Positions 34,395 through 46,030 of a stretch of DNA of 64,000 nucleotides are shown one piece after another. The notes beneath the pieces are model-generated. The model made no database searches, was not told the origin of the DNA, and saw only the letters and a list, made by a program, of their open reading frames with translations. The translations under genes were made by a program, and so were the position numbers. The first letter of the stretch is position 1, and every line of letters starts with the position of its first letter. Source of the DNA: Mytilus californianus (taxonomy: Eukaryota; Mollusca; Bivalvia; Mytilida; Mytilidae); NCBI RefSeq assembly GCF_021869535.1, contig NW_026262734.1, forward strand, positions 72,974,339 through 73,038,338, given 5' to 3'.

Positions 34395-36270
34395 TTGTGA
34401 TACAAATCAGGCTAGAAAACGCACTTGACGAAATAATATCGGTATCAGTGGCGACAAAATACTTATAGTAATATACTCGCTCTTACTAATACCAACGCAA
34501 GGTATTTTCTCAAATTAGCTTCCTTCAGTAAAAACTGGCCGCCAACGATATAGTCAAGAGTGTTGAAAGTGATGTAAAACACATACACGCAAGTAATCGA
34601 TCAAATTTAGCACATAGTTTGAATGAGTCGTGTACAGATATATAAGACAAGTAAAATCGTAGTTATCTCCCTTTGATCAAACACTTAAAATGAACTCATC
34701 ATAGAAACAGGACTTGAAATTTTGTACGCCAGACTCGCGTTTTATTTTTACGCGAATTTGTTCTCATAGCAACAATTCAAATGAATTTTACACAAAGCTC
34801 CTACAATCTGATGTTCTCGTCATTTGCTTTATTAAGGGAAATGATAACATTATAGGGTGATTCTGTTTTTATTTTATTTTATTTTTTTCTATTATCATTA
34901 TTAAACTTTCGAAAACATATTCTTGCGAACTTATAATCAGTAGCTTCCTCGCTAAGAAAAACAAATATATAATTGAAATTTTAAATCAAAATGCCTTCAA
35001 TAGAATTTTGATTTATGTCTATATAATTTTCGATACAAATCAGGCTAGACAACGCACTAACTAAATAATATCGGTATCACGGCTGGCGACAAAATACTTT
35101 CTAAAACCCGCGCAGAGTTCCTTGAAGTTCCTTCAGTAGTAAAAACTGGCCACCACGATATAGCCAGGAGTGTTGAAAGTGGCGTAATACACTAACAAGC
35201 AAGTAATCAATCAAATGTAGCACATAGTATTGAATGATACATAATTATATAAAATTTAAAAGAACCTAAAATCAGACTTGGCGTTCTCGATCGAACTTTA
35301 TGTTTTATGACATGTATAGACACGGAACTATATGTACCGATTATCAGGTTGTCTGCATATTGATATTATGAAATATCAGCTGCGAGTCACAACATGAATC
35401 TTTTTTGTCGAGTGAGCGCAGCGAACGAGTTTAAAAAAAGGCTTCATATTGTGTCCAGCAGCTGATATTTTACAATATAAATTTTTATGAAAATCTGATA
35501 ACAGATTTAGAGGATTGTATATTTGTGTATTTTGTATGATAAAACAAGTGTTTTCCTTTGTTGCACCAGCAAACCGGAAGATGACTTTATTAGTTCGGCC
35601 TTTTAACATATAATGAATGAACCGACGTTGATAAGTTTGACCCGAACTTATCAGAGTCATCTTCCGGTTTTCTGGGATTACAATATCAGTATGCAGAAAA
35701 CCTGATAACCGATACTTTGTCGAGTGAGCGCAGCGAATATAAGAGTTGAAAAGGCTTCATATTGTGTCGAGCAGCTGATACTAGTATTTTACAATATCAA
35801 TATGCAGACAACCTCATAATTAATTTATCGGATTGTATTTGTGTATTTGCATGATAAAGACAAGTGTTTTTCTTTGTTTCACAAGCAAACCGGAAGATGA
35901 GAGTCAAACTTATCAACGTCGGTTTATTCATTATGACGTCGATGATATGTCCGGGTAAAAGTTATTAAGGCCAGGTCAACGTACTTGATGTCACAAAGCC
36001 GTGATATGCAATTTTATAAGGAGCTGAGCAGAGTGATACAGACAGTAGGAACACCGATACACAGATTTATGAGGATACGCACTTTTACAGGAGAGTCGTG
36101 GACAGATATATAAGACAAGTAAAATTGATCAAGCACTTAAATGAACTCATCATAGAAACCGGGCTTAAAATTTTGTACGCCAGACGCGCGTTTTATTTTT
36201 ACGCGAATTTATTCCCATAGCAACAATTCATATGAATTTTACACAAAGCTCCTACAATCTGACGATTATG
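34395..36270. repeat. Mosaic of locally duplicated blocks
   Basis: Blocks appear two or more times. 'ACAAATCAGGCTAGAMAACG' through 'GGCGACAAAATACTT' is at about 34403 and 35036. 'AGTGTTGAAAGTG' through 'GTAGCACATAGT' is at about 34559 and 35170. 'TTTTATTTTTACGCGAATTT' through 'CTCCTACAATCTGA' is at about 34739 and 36190. A 300-bp unit with 'TCGAGTGAGCGCAGCGAA' is at about 35408 and 35719. Within the latter, 'GGAAGATGACT' and 'GTCATCTTCC' are inverted. Confidence 0.65.
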
Positions 36271-36289
36271 ATTGATGGCTGCTAAAAGT

Positions 36290-36660
36290 CCAGCGTCAAC
36301 TTAAAATACATATTCAGGATTTTTCTTTTTTCTTTTACGGGTTTTTACTTGTTTTTTTTTTTCTATTTTTAATGCAACATTTTGTATTCCTTTTTAGGGG
36401 TTTTTGCTTGTTTTGCATGATTTTAGACAAGATTGTTAATTTTTAATATTTTGTTTTAATATGTATTTCCGAATTGACAATTTTTATGGTAGGCATTTTT
36501 GTGGTATTTTTATTTCAGTATTTGCATCTGACACAGTGTATGTTTTATGTTTCTGTCTTTGATTTGTTTTAATTACCCTGCTGCATGTTCAGCGCCTTAG
36601 AGTGAGTTTTATTTTTTATATAGGGCGCTTTATAAATTTTCATTATTATTATTATTATTA
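36290..36660 (+). mobile_element. Probable retroelement 3' end with (ATT)n tail
   Basis: T-rich sequence ending in 'GCGCCTTAGAGTGAG', 'TAGGGCGCTTTATAAAT' and a (ATT) microsatellite at about 36643-36660. Such tails are typical of RTE-like LINEs and their SINEs. No coding motifs are visible. The 5' limit is uncertain. Confidence 0.4.
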
Positions 36661-36664
36661 GGAC

Positions 36665-36925
36665 GAGAACATGTTAATGAAATACGAATATTAACCCTGC
36701 AATGTACTAGACCGGCACGCAGGAAGACATGTCACCTTACCCGGACACATTATTCTGACTCTGAGCCGAGCAGTCTTTGCTCTCACTCCTTAATGCCACA
36801 CCCTTAGCGGAGAAACAGCAAATACCAATTTTAAAGTCTTTGGTTTGACCCGGCCGGGGTTCGAACCCACGACCTCCCGCACTCGAGGCGAACACGCTAC
36901 CACGCAACAACCGATGCGGTTTACA
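36665..36925 (-). mobile_element. tRNA-derived SINE with RNA polymerase III promoter
   Basis: On the minus strand a tRNA-like head carries an A box TGGTAGCGTGTTCG (plus 36889-36902). It is followed 34 nt later by a B box GGTTCGAACC (plus 36859-36868), within a GCGGGAGGTCGTGGG context typical of mollusc SINEs. A conserved-looking core (TTAAGGAGTGAGAGCAAAGA on the minus strand) and a GTGTCCGGGTAAGGTGACAT segment follow. It resembles the Meta-type SINEs described in bivalves and gastropods; that name is from memory. It is not a functional tRNA because the acceptor and D-arm pairing is absent. Confidence 0.75.
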
Positions 36926-37589
36926 AGACAATTCCTTGGAACGAAGTTAGCAACCTTTCGCTTCGTCTAGTCGAGTGGCACATTGTAAACATGTACATTT
37001 AGAGTAAAAATATGGAAAATTGGTATACATATGGTACCAATAAATGATATATATTAGAAATCAAGGATTTATAATAATAAAGGGGGAGGAACTATGGGGC
37101 TCAACATAGGGTCCTGTCCTCAAGCACCTATGACGTATACAAGAGACATATTCAAATGTATCTAGACACAAACCACAAAAGTCGAACTTAGTAATACAAT
37201 CATATTTTAGATATCTTAACTCATAACTGCCGGTACCTTGTGCTTGGATCTATAAATAAATGTTTAAAACAAATTGAAAACGAGTCTTTTTTTATTTTTC
37301 CTCGCCACATACAAGCAAGGTTAAAAACGTGCTTTTCCTCATGTATTTTGCTCCATGTAGATAATAAATGACACCTTTTTTCTTACATTTGTAACGTGCA
37401 CCAACAGGTCAAGAATTTAGTTTTTTTCTTCATTATTCTGTTATGGAACATATGTGTCACAGATGACAACAACTATTATTTCAAATTGTCGTAGCAACAC
37501 CACTGTCCTCTTTCCTCAATTAGTACAATGCCAAATGCGACATTATGATTACTCAATTTTTATTTGCTATGATCAACACTACAGTTGCA

Positions 37590-37690
37590 ACAAATTTAGC
37601 AGTTTACCACTCCTTAGCACTTGAAATCACCCCCGATTTTTGTGGGATTCGTGTAGCTCAGTCTTTAGTTTTCTGTGTAGACTGTTCTTA
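37590..37690 (+). repeat. Repeat A fragment
   Basis: 'GCACTTGAAATCACCCCCGA', 'GTGTAGCTCAGTCTTTAGTT' matches 3320-3375 and 47510-47575. Confidence 0.6.
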
Positions 37691-39520
37691 TCGTCACATT
37701 TCTTTTTGACCAGTTTTTCATCGACTAATGATTTAAGACTGTCCTTTTTTTTAAAAGTCGGCATCTATTTCATCGGTCACGTGTATTTATTATATGTCAC
37801 TTAAGGTGGCTCGGCCCTTTAACAGTGCGCATATTTTAACGCATGTTTCTAACGACGAGCGCCTTGGAAAAGGTCGCTTTGAGTGGTTTTCTCAAAAATA
37901 GTTTTGACGACATTGGAACGCGGGCGTGTATGAGAGCACCCTTTCCCGATGTCAACAAACCATACAAAACGTTCTACAAAACAGGAAATACGTGCGGTCA
38001 GAAACACAGAGTGGTTTGTTCATTTTTCACATAAAAAGGACAGAATTATAGATGATATATCAAAGCATAACATTAAAAAAAAGAAAATATAAATATTGAC
38101 ATGTACGACGGTATCTGGTGCGTTCGCTCCAAAAACACATTCTCACCATACACGTTCGCCCCTTGGATCCGTTCGCACCCTATTTTCATTTAAATACTGG
38201 TTGAATATATCAAAAGATGTCAATTAGATGTATTAGTATATATATATATATAAATAAAAATATTTTTCCAATGACGCAATGTTTAACCGTAAACAAAGGA
38301 TAGCGATGTAAACAACTGCATGTCACCTTACGGCTTTCAATAACAAGTAAAACCCATATAGTATGCTATAGTATAAAGGCATCGGGCTTCATCTGCACGC
38401 TATAAACAATAAATAAATAAATAATAATAAATAAGCTTATTTAGAGTCGGCAAAGTATACAAACAGAGTCAACATAAGCTCTAATGAGCTTTTAACCGTT
38501 TTATCCGTTTGGCGTATTATAACATTTTGTTACTGAGGGGCCTGATGGGTTATTTTCGTTCTTCGTGATCGGCGCATTTTCGCTATCGTGATCCGTTTTT
38601 CTACAGATTTATTTTTTTTTATATTTTCGTGATCTGTGATCATGGAAATTTATTTTCTGTGAATCGTGATTGACAAAAAAATCAACTCGTGAATCGTGAT
38701 GAGACCCCCCCCCCCCCCCCCCCCCCCCAATCAGGCCCCTCGTTACTGTCATAAATCTCTTTTTTACTTGAAATATCTTCATTTCCAAGTATTGGTAGGA
38801 TCTTATTCCGGAGTATGTGAAATATTTTCCCACTGCAAAATTTTGATAATAGTTACGAAATTTTGAACATAACAATTCCGGAGTATGTGAAATATTTTAA
38901 CACTGCAAAATTTTGATAATAGTTAAAAAATGTATTTTTTATTTTCCAAAAAAAAATTTGGACATTACAATTTTCAAACAAAGACTAAATACTTGACAGT
39001 CACACATAACATTTTTATTCAAAGATTTATATACTTTATCAAATAATGGGCACGAAAATATCTAACAAATTTTCTCGTATCATGATTCTATGATTTTTGG
39101 AACTCTAGTCCTATAACATGAGACCTCGGGGCCAATGTTTTCTGTTTATGATATTATCCTTTTACTTATTTTGCTAGTTGTTAATTTTCTATCTTCTTTT
39201 GTATCTATCAATATGCCAACAGAGTTCGCACTAAAAAAAGAGGAAATATCAGCGTAATAACTAAAATAATTGAATAAGAATGAGTTATTATAATAGACTA
39301 ACGGAACTCGAGCAACACATTTCACTAAATTGATTATTTGTTTTACGCAGAAAAAAAACCCCGACACTTCAATAATTAGCAGTTTTCCACCTTTGATCAT
39401 GTAGATAAAAATTGGTCAATAGTAACCGGGACCTTACTAGTATTCCGACCTTATATATCGGTCTATGCTATTATCCCTCAATACCGCATGCTTTACGGAG
39501 AAGCGTAAAATATTTGTTTC
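37691..39520. other. No gene seen; C24 tract and a repeat end
   Basis: TTAAGGTGGCTC at 37801-37812 is the kind of end seen inverted at 45680-45691. The 63-codon frame at 37843-38034 is ATG-started but unrecognised. A poly-C run of about 24 lies at 38705-38728. Direct repeats of 'CCGGAGTATGTGAAATATTT' occur at 38809-38830 and 38878-38900. Confidence 0.4.
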
Positions 39521-39558
39521 ACCAGAGACATATAGTACAAGTATTATATGTCTCTGGT
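39521..39558. repeat. Perfect 14-bp stem hairpin
   Basis: ACCAGAGACATATA (39521-39534) and TATATGTCTCTGGT (39545-39558) around a 10-nt loop. It looks like the core of a fold-back repeat. Confidence 0.8.
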
Positions 39559-39989
39559 TTCACCAAGTCGGGATTTTGCCTAGGACACACACCCGCAGTC
39601 TACCAGGCAGTTCCAAGCACTACCAATTAAAGACATTATATATAAAAAAAATATATACTACTAACTAGGTTCCGGAAAAGTTGGGATTGTAATTTTAAAA
39701 CTCCGCCCAGTACACAGGGACGCTATATTAGTCGGTGATATTGGCAATCTTTAACTAATGTCTTACTTTTTGACATGCGTCTTTTCAAAAGGGAAGCTAA
39801 TAAGGAAAGTTCTTGTTTAAAAAAAGATTAAAGTGGAGTGTGTCATTGCGGCAAAAAATAGGTCTGAAAACTTTTTTAATGATGTGTGATCACTGGTTTG
39901 ACCCACCTGCTAGCTGCAACGAAACGTAATTATCGGCCTATGATGATAATATGGAGAAGAATTTTTTTTTTTAAATTCATTTTTGACTT

Positions 39990-40055
39990 TTAAATTTGAA
40001 CTTTGGTGGATAGTTGTCTCATTGGCAATCATACCACATCTCCTTATTTTCATAT
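39990..40055 (-). repeat. Repeat C fragment, inverted
   Basis: 'GTGGATAGTTGTCTCATTGG' and 'CAATCATACCACATCTCCTT' are the reverse complement of the repeat C head. Confidence 0.7.
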
Positions 40056-40140
40056 CGTAGGGTTAACATGGGTATAGAAATATGACTTCCCTAATCTGAC
40101 AGATAATCCCTTGCTATGACAGGGTGTTCATACAGCTGGA

Positions 40141-40890
40141 TGTATAAATACCTCGGGGGAAGGGGGGGGGGGGGGCACTTCAATACTTAATTGATAGGGG
40201 GTGCCGCTGGGGTTCTGTTACCACACCTTTTTTCATATATTGCGTAGGTAACAATGCAACCTTTTCCCGTATTGTTTGGGTTTCATGTGGTGTGTAATGT
40301 ACGAATGGAATACCAAAGTGTCAAAAAATTAAAATTGGTTGATAAAAACACAACCGAGAACACCAAGAAAGATGATAGTGAAGAAGTTATGGGAGCTTGA
40401 TAGACCTTGTCTTATATTTCTGATAGTTTTTCCGACCTATACACATATATTTAAGCCTGAAAAGGTAACCTATTCCAGCGGCACGTCCTATTACCTTGTA
40501 TATAGGACTCGGGGGGGGGGGGGGGGGGGGGGGGGGAGGCTACTTCAATACTAAATTGACAGAGGGTGCCGCTGGGGTTCTGTTACCCCACCTTTTTCAT
40601 ATATTGCGTAGTTAAAAATGTAACCTTTTCCCCATAATGCTTGGGTTTCATGTAGTGTAATGTAAGACAGAATATTAAAGTGTCAAAAGAGAAAAATTGG
40701 TTGATAAAATCACACCCGGAAACACCAAGAAAGATGACAGACGAAGAAGTTATGGATACTTTATTGACCTTATCATATATTACTGATAGTTTTCCCGACC
40801 TATTCACATATTTTCAACTTGAAAAGGTGACCTATTCCAGCGGCACGTCCTATCACCTTGAATATAGGAAGTCACCCCCCCCCCCGAGAT
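40141..40890. repeat. Tandem duplication of a ~365-bp unit with inverted ends and poly-G junctions
   Basis: Two head-to-tail units. Each runs from a G run through 'GGTGCCGCTGGGGTTCTGTT' to 'CCTATTCCAGCGGCACGTCC'. In each, GTGCCGCTGG and CCAGCGGCAC (with TTACC/GGTAA) are inverted. G or C runs sit at all three boundaries: 40162-40175 (G14), 40511-40536 (G26) and 40875-40885 (C11). The frames 40339-40554 and 40680-40892 are not genes. Confidence 0.8.
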
Positions 40891-41109
40891 AAATACGCAG
40901 CCTCGTAGGGTAAAAAGGAGGAATTTTGTCCATACCAAGCATACATTGTCCATTCATATTCTAGTGGGCAGTCCATATATTTTTTGTGTTAACAAGAGTG
41001 CACCAGCTGAAATGTCTCACCTGCTTTACATTCATGATTGGTTTTATGTTGATATTCCAAAAGATAAAGTTTTACTACAAGTATCAGAAAAAATTAATAT
41101 TATCAATGA

Positions 41110-41950
41110 TCATGAAAATGAGGCCAAGGTCAGATAAACCAATCCAAGCCAGCCTTACAGTGGCGGAACCAGAATTTTTCATAAAAGGGGGGGGGGGGTT
41201 GACTGCTTAAGAGAGGCCTGCTCCAGTCATGCTTCAGTGATTCCCTATATAATCAACCAATGGGCCCTCCCCTAAATCCGCCTCTGTTACAATCATCCCA
41301 TCAACCAAATATTTTGAAACATATATAGTATGCCAGTAACAGACAAAACCATGAAAATGAGGTTAAGTTCAGATAAACCCTGCAAGACAGGCATATTTAT
41401 TTTTCATTCATTATTTTGTACATAAATCATGCCGTTAGTTTTCTCATTTGAATTGTTTTAAATTGTACATTTGTCGTATAGGTTTTACTCATTGTCGAAG
41501 GTCGTATGGTGACCTATAGTTGTTTATTTCTGTGTTATTTGGTTTCTTTGGAGTGTCTCATTTACAATTATATCACATCTTTTTACTTAATATTTCAATA
41601 TATAGATTTAATAATCATACCATACACCAAATATAATGACCTATTGATTACACAATGTAGCATGTTAAAAGAGGACTTACCATTGACCAATGAACCATGC
41701 AAATGTGGTCAATGACAGCTGCCTGACAGACATGTACTCCTTACATTTGTAAATCATTGCAAACATACAGTTTATCGATCTACTACATGTACTTTTAGTA
41801 TTAGAAAAAACAGACAAAAACACAAAAACATGACATTGACAAATGACCTATTGCTAACAGTATCTGATAAACAACCCTAATCAGGTAACTTTAACCTTGA
41901 TCACTGATCCATGAAATGAGGTTGAGATCTTTGTTACAATCTGTATCAAT
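41110..41950. repeat. Array D copy broken by repeat F and inverted repeat C
   Basis: D strings ('AAAATGAGGCCAAGGTCAGA', 'CATGAAAATGAGGTTAAGTT', 'TTAACCTTGATCACTGATCC') flank repeat F (41158-41286) and an inverted repeat C (about 41405-41595, 'TTGTCGAAGGTCGTATGGTG'). Confidence 0.6.
41158..41286. repeat. Short interspersed repeat F, complete copy nested in array D
   Basis: 129 bp bounded by CAGTGGCGG and CCGCCTCTG. It contains a G12 run (41187-41198) and the 'TTCAGTGATTCCCTATATAA' core. It interrupts the array sequence 41110-41950. Confidence 0.65.
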
Positions 41951-43349
41951 TTGAGTGCATATTTAATTTTACAAAACAATATTAATCTGGATCATTGTGA
42001 TACTGTAAATTTAGAAATTATTGTGAGGTTTTTATTAATGCAAATAATGCGACAGGGTGAATATCACAATAATAAGAACTTGCATTCTGATAACTGAATT
42101 ATAGATCTTTATGCAGACTTTTTTGTAATCGCAATAATCATGATAGTTAAACTCGCAATTTAGTCCATTCGTGAAAAATCGCAATAATAAATGCACGCAA
42201 TAATTTCTCAATTTACAGTAGGTAAAAATGTTGTCAGTTAGTGAGACACAAATTTTCCCAGACAAAATATAATTCTTTTGGTTGTTGTCTCGTTGAACAA
42301 AACTGTATTTTATTTCTCCTTTCATCCAGAAAATATAACTTTTGAAATAGAAACTGAATGGCATATAGATGGAAAACAAATGTCAAATGACGTAAAATAA
42401 TCCAAGTGGCCATTTAGGTCAGGGGTTGGTGAGGTAAAAGATGAGGCAAAGGCATGTGCATTTACCACAACTGCAACTTGGTATTATGATTTCCAAAATT
42501 TACAAATCTCTACCTTCTGTATTAAAGACAACTGCGTATTAATGCAGTTTGCATATCATGAATCGTGTTTGCAGCAAAATTCACTACAGACAGCAAAAAA
42601 AAAATTTAATTCAGCTCTATTAAAATTCATTTTTTTAAACATTTTTTATTTTTATTCCTAAAATGTCTATGAGATCAAATTTATAAAACATTTATTAGCA
42701 TTGTAAATTTCAATAAACTAGTAATTGTTGACATGTATACATCATGTACATGTACAATCATTAGCTGATCAGCTCTATATTTTCATTATTTTTATATCAA
42801 TATTCTTTATCAGTGTTTTTATAAGACTCAATAATCTGTATTCATCATTGGGACAGGTAGGTAAAGTAGGTCCTTTTGATCTTGGATTTTTTTTTATGGA
42901 TTTTGACAGCACTAAAGCATATAGTTCTAAATTATAGTTGATCTTGGCTTCTTAAGTGGATTCTGACAACACATTGCAATTTTGCATATAAACACCAAGT
43001 GTACATGATCTTGGGTTCTCTCATATGGATTCTGATAGTACTTTGATTATACATGTAGTTCCAAATATTGTTGATCTTGGCTTCTAATGTTGTTCTTAAG
43101 TTTCAGCACTTTACATCTAGTTTCCAATTGCAAGACAAGATGATACTGGCTTCTCGTGTAAATTCTGTCAGTTCTTTGCCAATAGTTTCCAAGTAAAGTT
43201 GAACATTCCAGGATCTTTCACAACAAATCACTCCTTCCTCTTACATGTACATGTACTTGAAGCCTGAAATTAAATGTCAAGAGTAATTCTGTCAGTAAAT
43301 CAAACATGACATGTAAAAGCATAATGTAGTTCATATTTTAAATAAATGG
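41951..43349. other. No gene seen
   Basis: AT-rich. 42880-43160 repeats a loose 'GATCTTGG-TTCT...GGATTCTGA' motif three to four times at about 80-bp spacing, which may be a decayed tandem array. Confidence 0.4.
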
Positions 43350-43720
43350 GTAACGTGTCCATGGGACACAGATGATACCCCCGCTTGCATATAAAGTTAT
43401 AAAGGAACATAACTAAATAACGGTAAGAGTGACACTACCCAAAGTTTTACTTGATCTGAGTTTTGTTGTAATGAGTAATGCGTATAAGTTTCATAACATT
43501 TGGATGAGGCAAACAAAAGATAAGAGAACGGAAACAAAAAATTCAGCAATTTTTCCATTTGTAAAAGGGCATAACTCTAGAACAGTAAAAATGACACCAC
43601 CAAAAACAATTCAAACTTGATCTGTGTTTGTTGGTAATAAGCATTGTGTATAAGTTTCATAATATTTGGTTGAGGCAAACTGAATTTAGAGAACGGGGGG
43701 GGGGGGGGGGGGGGGGGGAG
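43350..43720. repeat. Two-unit tandem repeat ending in G24
   Basis: Units of about 185 bp share 'CATAACT-TA-AACRGTAA', 'ACTTGATCTG' and 'GTATAAGTTTCATAA-ATTTG'. The second ends in a G run of about 24 (43695-43718). Confidence 0.65.
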
Positions 43721-45904
43721 ATATGGTTGGGTTTAATTGTAAAATTGTTAACAAATTGTGATCAAGACGAATCCATCAATAAAATGTATTGCCTCGTACT
43801 GTAGGGTTATAATTTACAAATTAGGCCATTTATATTCTCAAGAAAACAAACAAAACAATTGAACCCCTTGAGGGGTTGGACAGGGATAAGGGAACATGAG
43901 AATGAGGGATCAGGAAGGGGGTAGCATGTGCAGGTCCGTTAGTTAGCCTGGTCTGAAGTGAAAATAAAAGTAACTAGTTTGGTAGAAGTAAATCTTATGA
44001 AGATTATAAATAGAAAAGACCCTTTGATCTCGTGTGAGTCACTTTATTTTTAAACAATAAAAATATACTTAATATATCTTTATTTTAACATGTTATAGAA
44101 CTAAAATAACAAAAGCCTGATTTAGAATTAAAGGAAGGGTACACACAGACTGAGGATGCGAATGTAAAAGGGACGAACGTGAATTGGAGCGAACACGCTT
44201 TTGGTTGAAAGGACAAGAATTCGAAAAGAGGGGGAGGGGGGGTGAATAATCTGGGAAATATATTTTGCCATTTTTTGTCTGGGAGCAAGGGGGATGGAAG
44301 AAGAAGTAAGGGGAGAAAATTTTAGAGTAAAAGTGAAGGGAAATGGGAGTTGCGGATAGGGAGTGGGAATCATGGACCCCTGTCCGAGGGAAGTTGTGGG
44401 GTACCCCACATTACTAGTCATTAAACGTTAACGATAAATATTTTACTCCATTTGACCCTGACGTGGCTACGAAATTAGATTTTACGAATGACGATATAAA
44501 ATCAAGACTCATTTGACGCTAACGGTAGCGCATTAATTGTTGATGCTGAAAATGACCATCCCCTCCTCTTTGACTGTTTGACAGGAATATTTTTCAAAAC
44601 AGGCTATACATGTTCACAACTTGCCAGTTAAGGGTCAAATAAACACACAAATAAGATACCAGCCATAACGATTATACATAGAACAGAAATTAAGCCCATG
44701 CAAGGTTTCAGCCGCAGTGATTTTCTACAGTAGCGAGTATTTTGAGATAACCCCCCACTTTGTATTTTACGTGATACTGACAACATTTGGCTGTCTAATA
44801 TATTAAAATCTATGTTTTCTTATGTAATGACTCTACCTTCATCGTTGTCTATTCGCCACTATGTCTGTTATTCATGAACAAGGTCGTATTTATCAGTGCA
44901 GTATGCTGCTCAACAATGGCGACCCTGAAATTTCTGATGTCCGAGTATTGCGCGAAATTAGAGGGAAGCAACTCGCGCCAGACAAAATTACCGTATTTCA
45001 CCAAAATAATAAAAATTTCGCTTTTTTATAACAAACAGTAAAATGTTAATCACATTTCTATTCAGCTATCGTCCATTGATATAATTACAAACATTATTTT
45101 ATTAAAGACATCAATAAAAAATTCACAAGAAAGTAATAAATGGAGTGCATTGAAATCAGACCTCATGGGGTAGAGGGGTTAAACAAAAGCTCGTGTAACT
45201 TTTTTAAAAGCCTGGTGACCCCCATTTTATTTTCCCTTAAAATGCTCGAAAAGTTCATAGCTTTGACATATCCGTTTTTTTTAAGAATCTACCGGGGAAA
45301 TTTTACGAAAAATCGATTAAACCAATATTTTTAGGCTTAAAATGAAATTAGAAAATGCAAAATTTAGACATAAATCTGAAAATAAAAGGATTTTTAAGTC
45401 TAAAAAAACCAAGGGGAACGTTTATATTTCAAATTTAATTGTTTTTTCGCATAATAATCATACTGACATGGTTCTAAAAGTCTTTGAAGTTGATGTAGTC
45501 GTTATTGTTGAAAGGGTGTAAAAGTTTGGAAATGGGGTCAAAATCGCACATTTCGCTTCCATTTGAGGGAAAAACGAGCCTGGTGACCCCCTTTTTTCTT
45601 TGCATTTTTGGATTCAGCATAAAAAAATCTACAAAATATGTGAAAATAAAAGAAATCTACCTGGGGTCCTTATTGGGGTGAGCCACCTTAATTGACAACG
45701 AAAATACATCGTAAAATGACTCGACGTTTCTTGTAATTAATCAATCCTCTTTTAATTAAACAAAAAAGAGTGTACATTTCATCTTACAACTTATTACAAA
45801 TTACAAATGTCATAATTGTTGAAACATTAAGATCTATCAAGGGTTACGTTATACATTCTGTGTAAGGAGACGGAATAATTGATAGAATGTTATATATGGG
45901 TGCC
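43721..45904. other. No gene seen
   Basis: A purine-rich block lies at 44130-44400. At 45675-45691 the sequence GGGGTGAGCCACCTTAA marks the end of an interspersed repeat that probably begins near 45130; 'AGCCTGGTGACCCCC' occurs twice in it (45208 and 45577). A 41-codon ATG frame at 44916-45041 is unrecognised. Confidence 0.4.
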
Positions 45905-46030
45905 AGTCGTGGAACAGGAACTGCTTTCCCTTCCTGGGAACATGAGTTCACCCCTATTTTTGATGGTGTTCGTGTTGCTCAATCTTTAGTTTTCTGTTAT
46001 TGTTGTTTTGTCTTTTCGTAGTTTTTGGAA
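45905..46030 (+). repeat. Repeat A fragment
   Basis: 'GGAACAGGAACTGCTT', 'GTTCGTGTTGCTCAATCTTT' and 'TTGTTTTGTCTTTT' match 47490-47610. Confidence 0.6.

Noticed and set aside
36841-36902. Possible tRNA gene
   Set aside because: A and B boxes are present, but acceptor and D-stem pairing is not, and the flanks match a SINE body.
36737-36931. 64-codon minus frame
   Set aside because: Lies within the SINE.
37843-38034. 63-codon frame following a TTAAGGTGGCTC repeat end
   Set aside because: Probably within an interspersed repeat; no recognisable domain.
40339-40892. Two similar frames of about 70 codons
   Set aside because: Belong to the tandem ~365-bp units; the frame differs between the two and ends in homopolymer-coded Gly or Pro.
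44916-45041. 41-codon frame with a good CAACAATGG start context
   Set aside because: Too short, no domain, and surrounded by repeat-like sequence; cannot be supported without transcripts.
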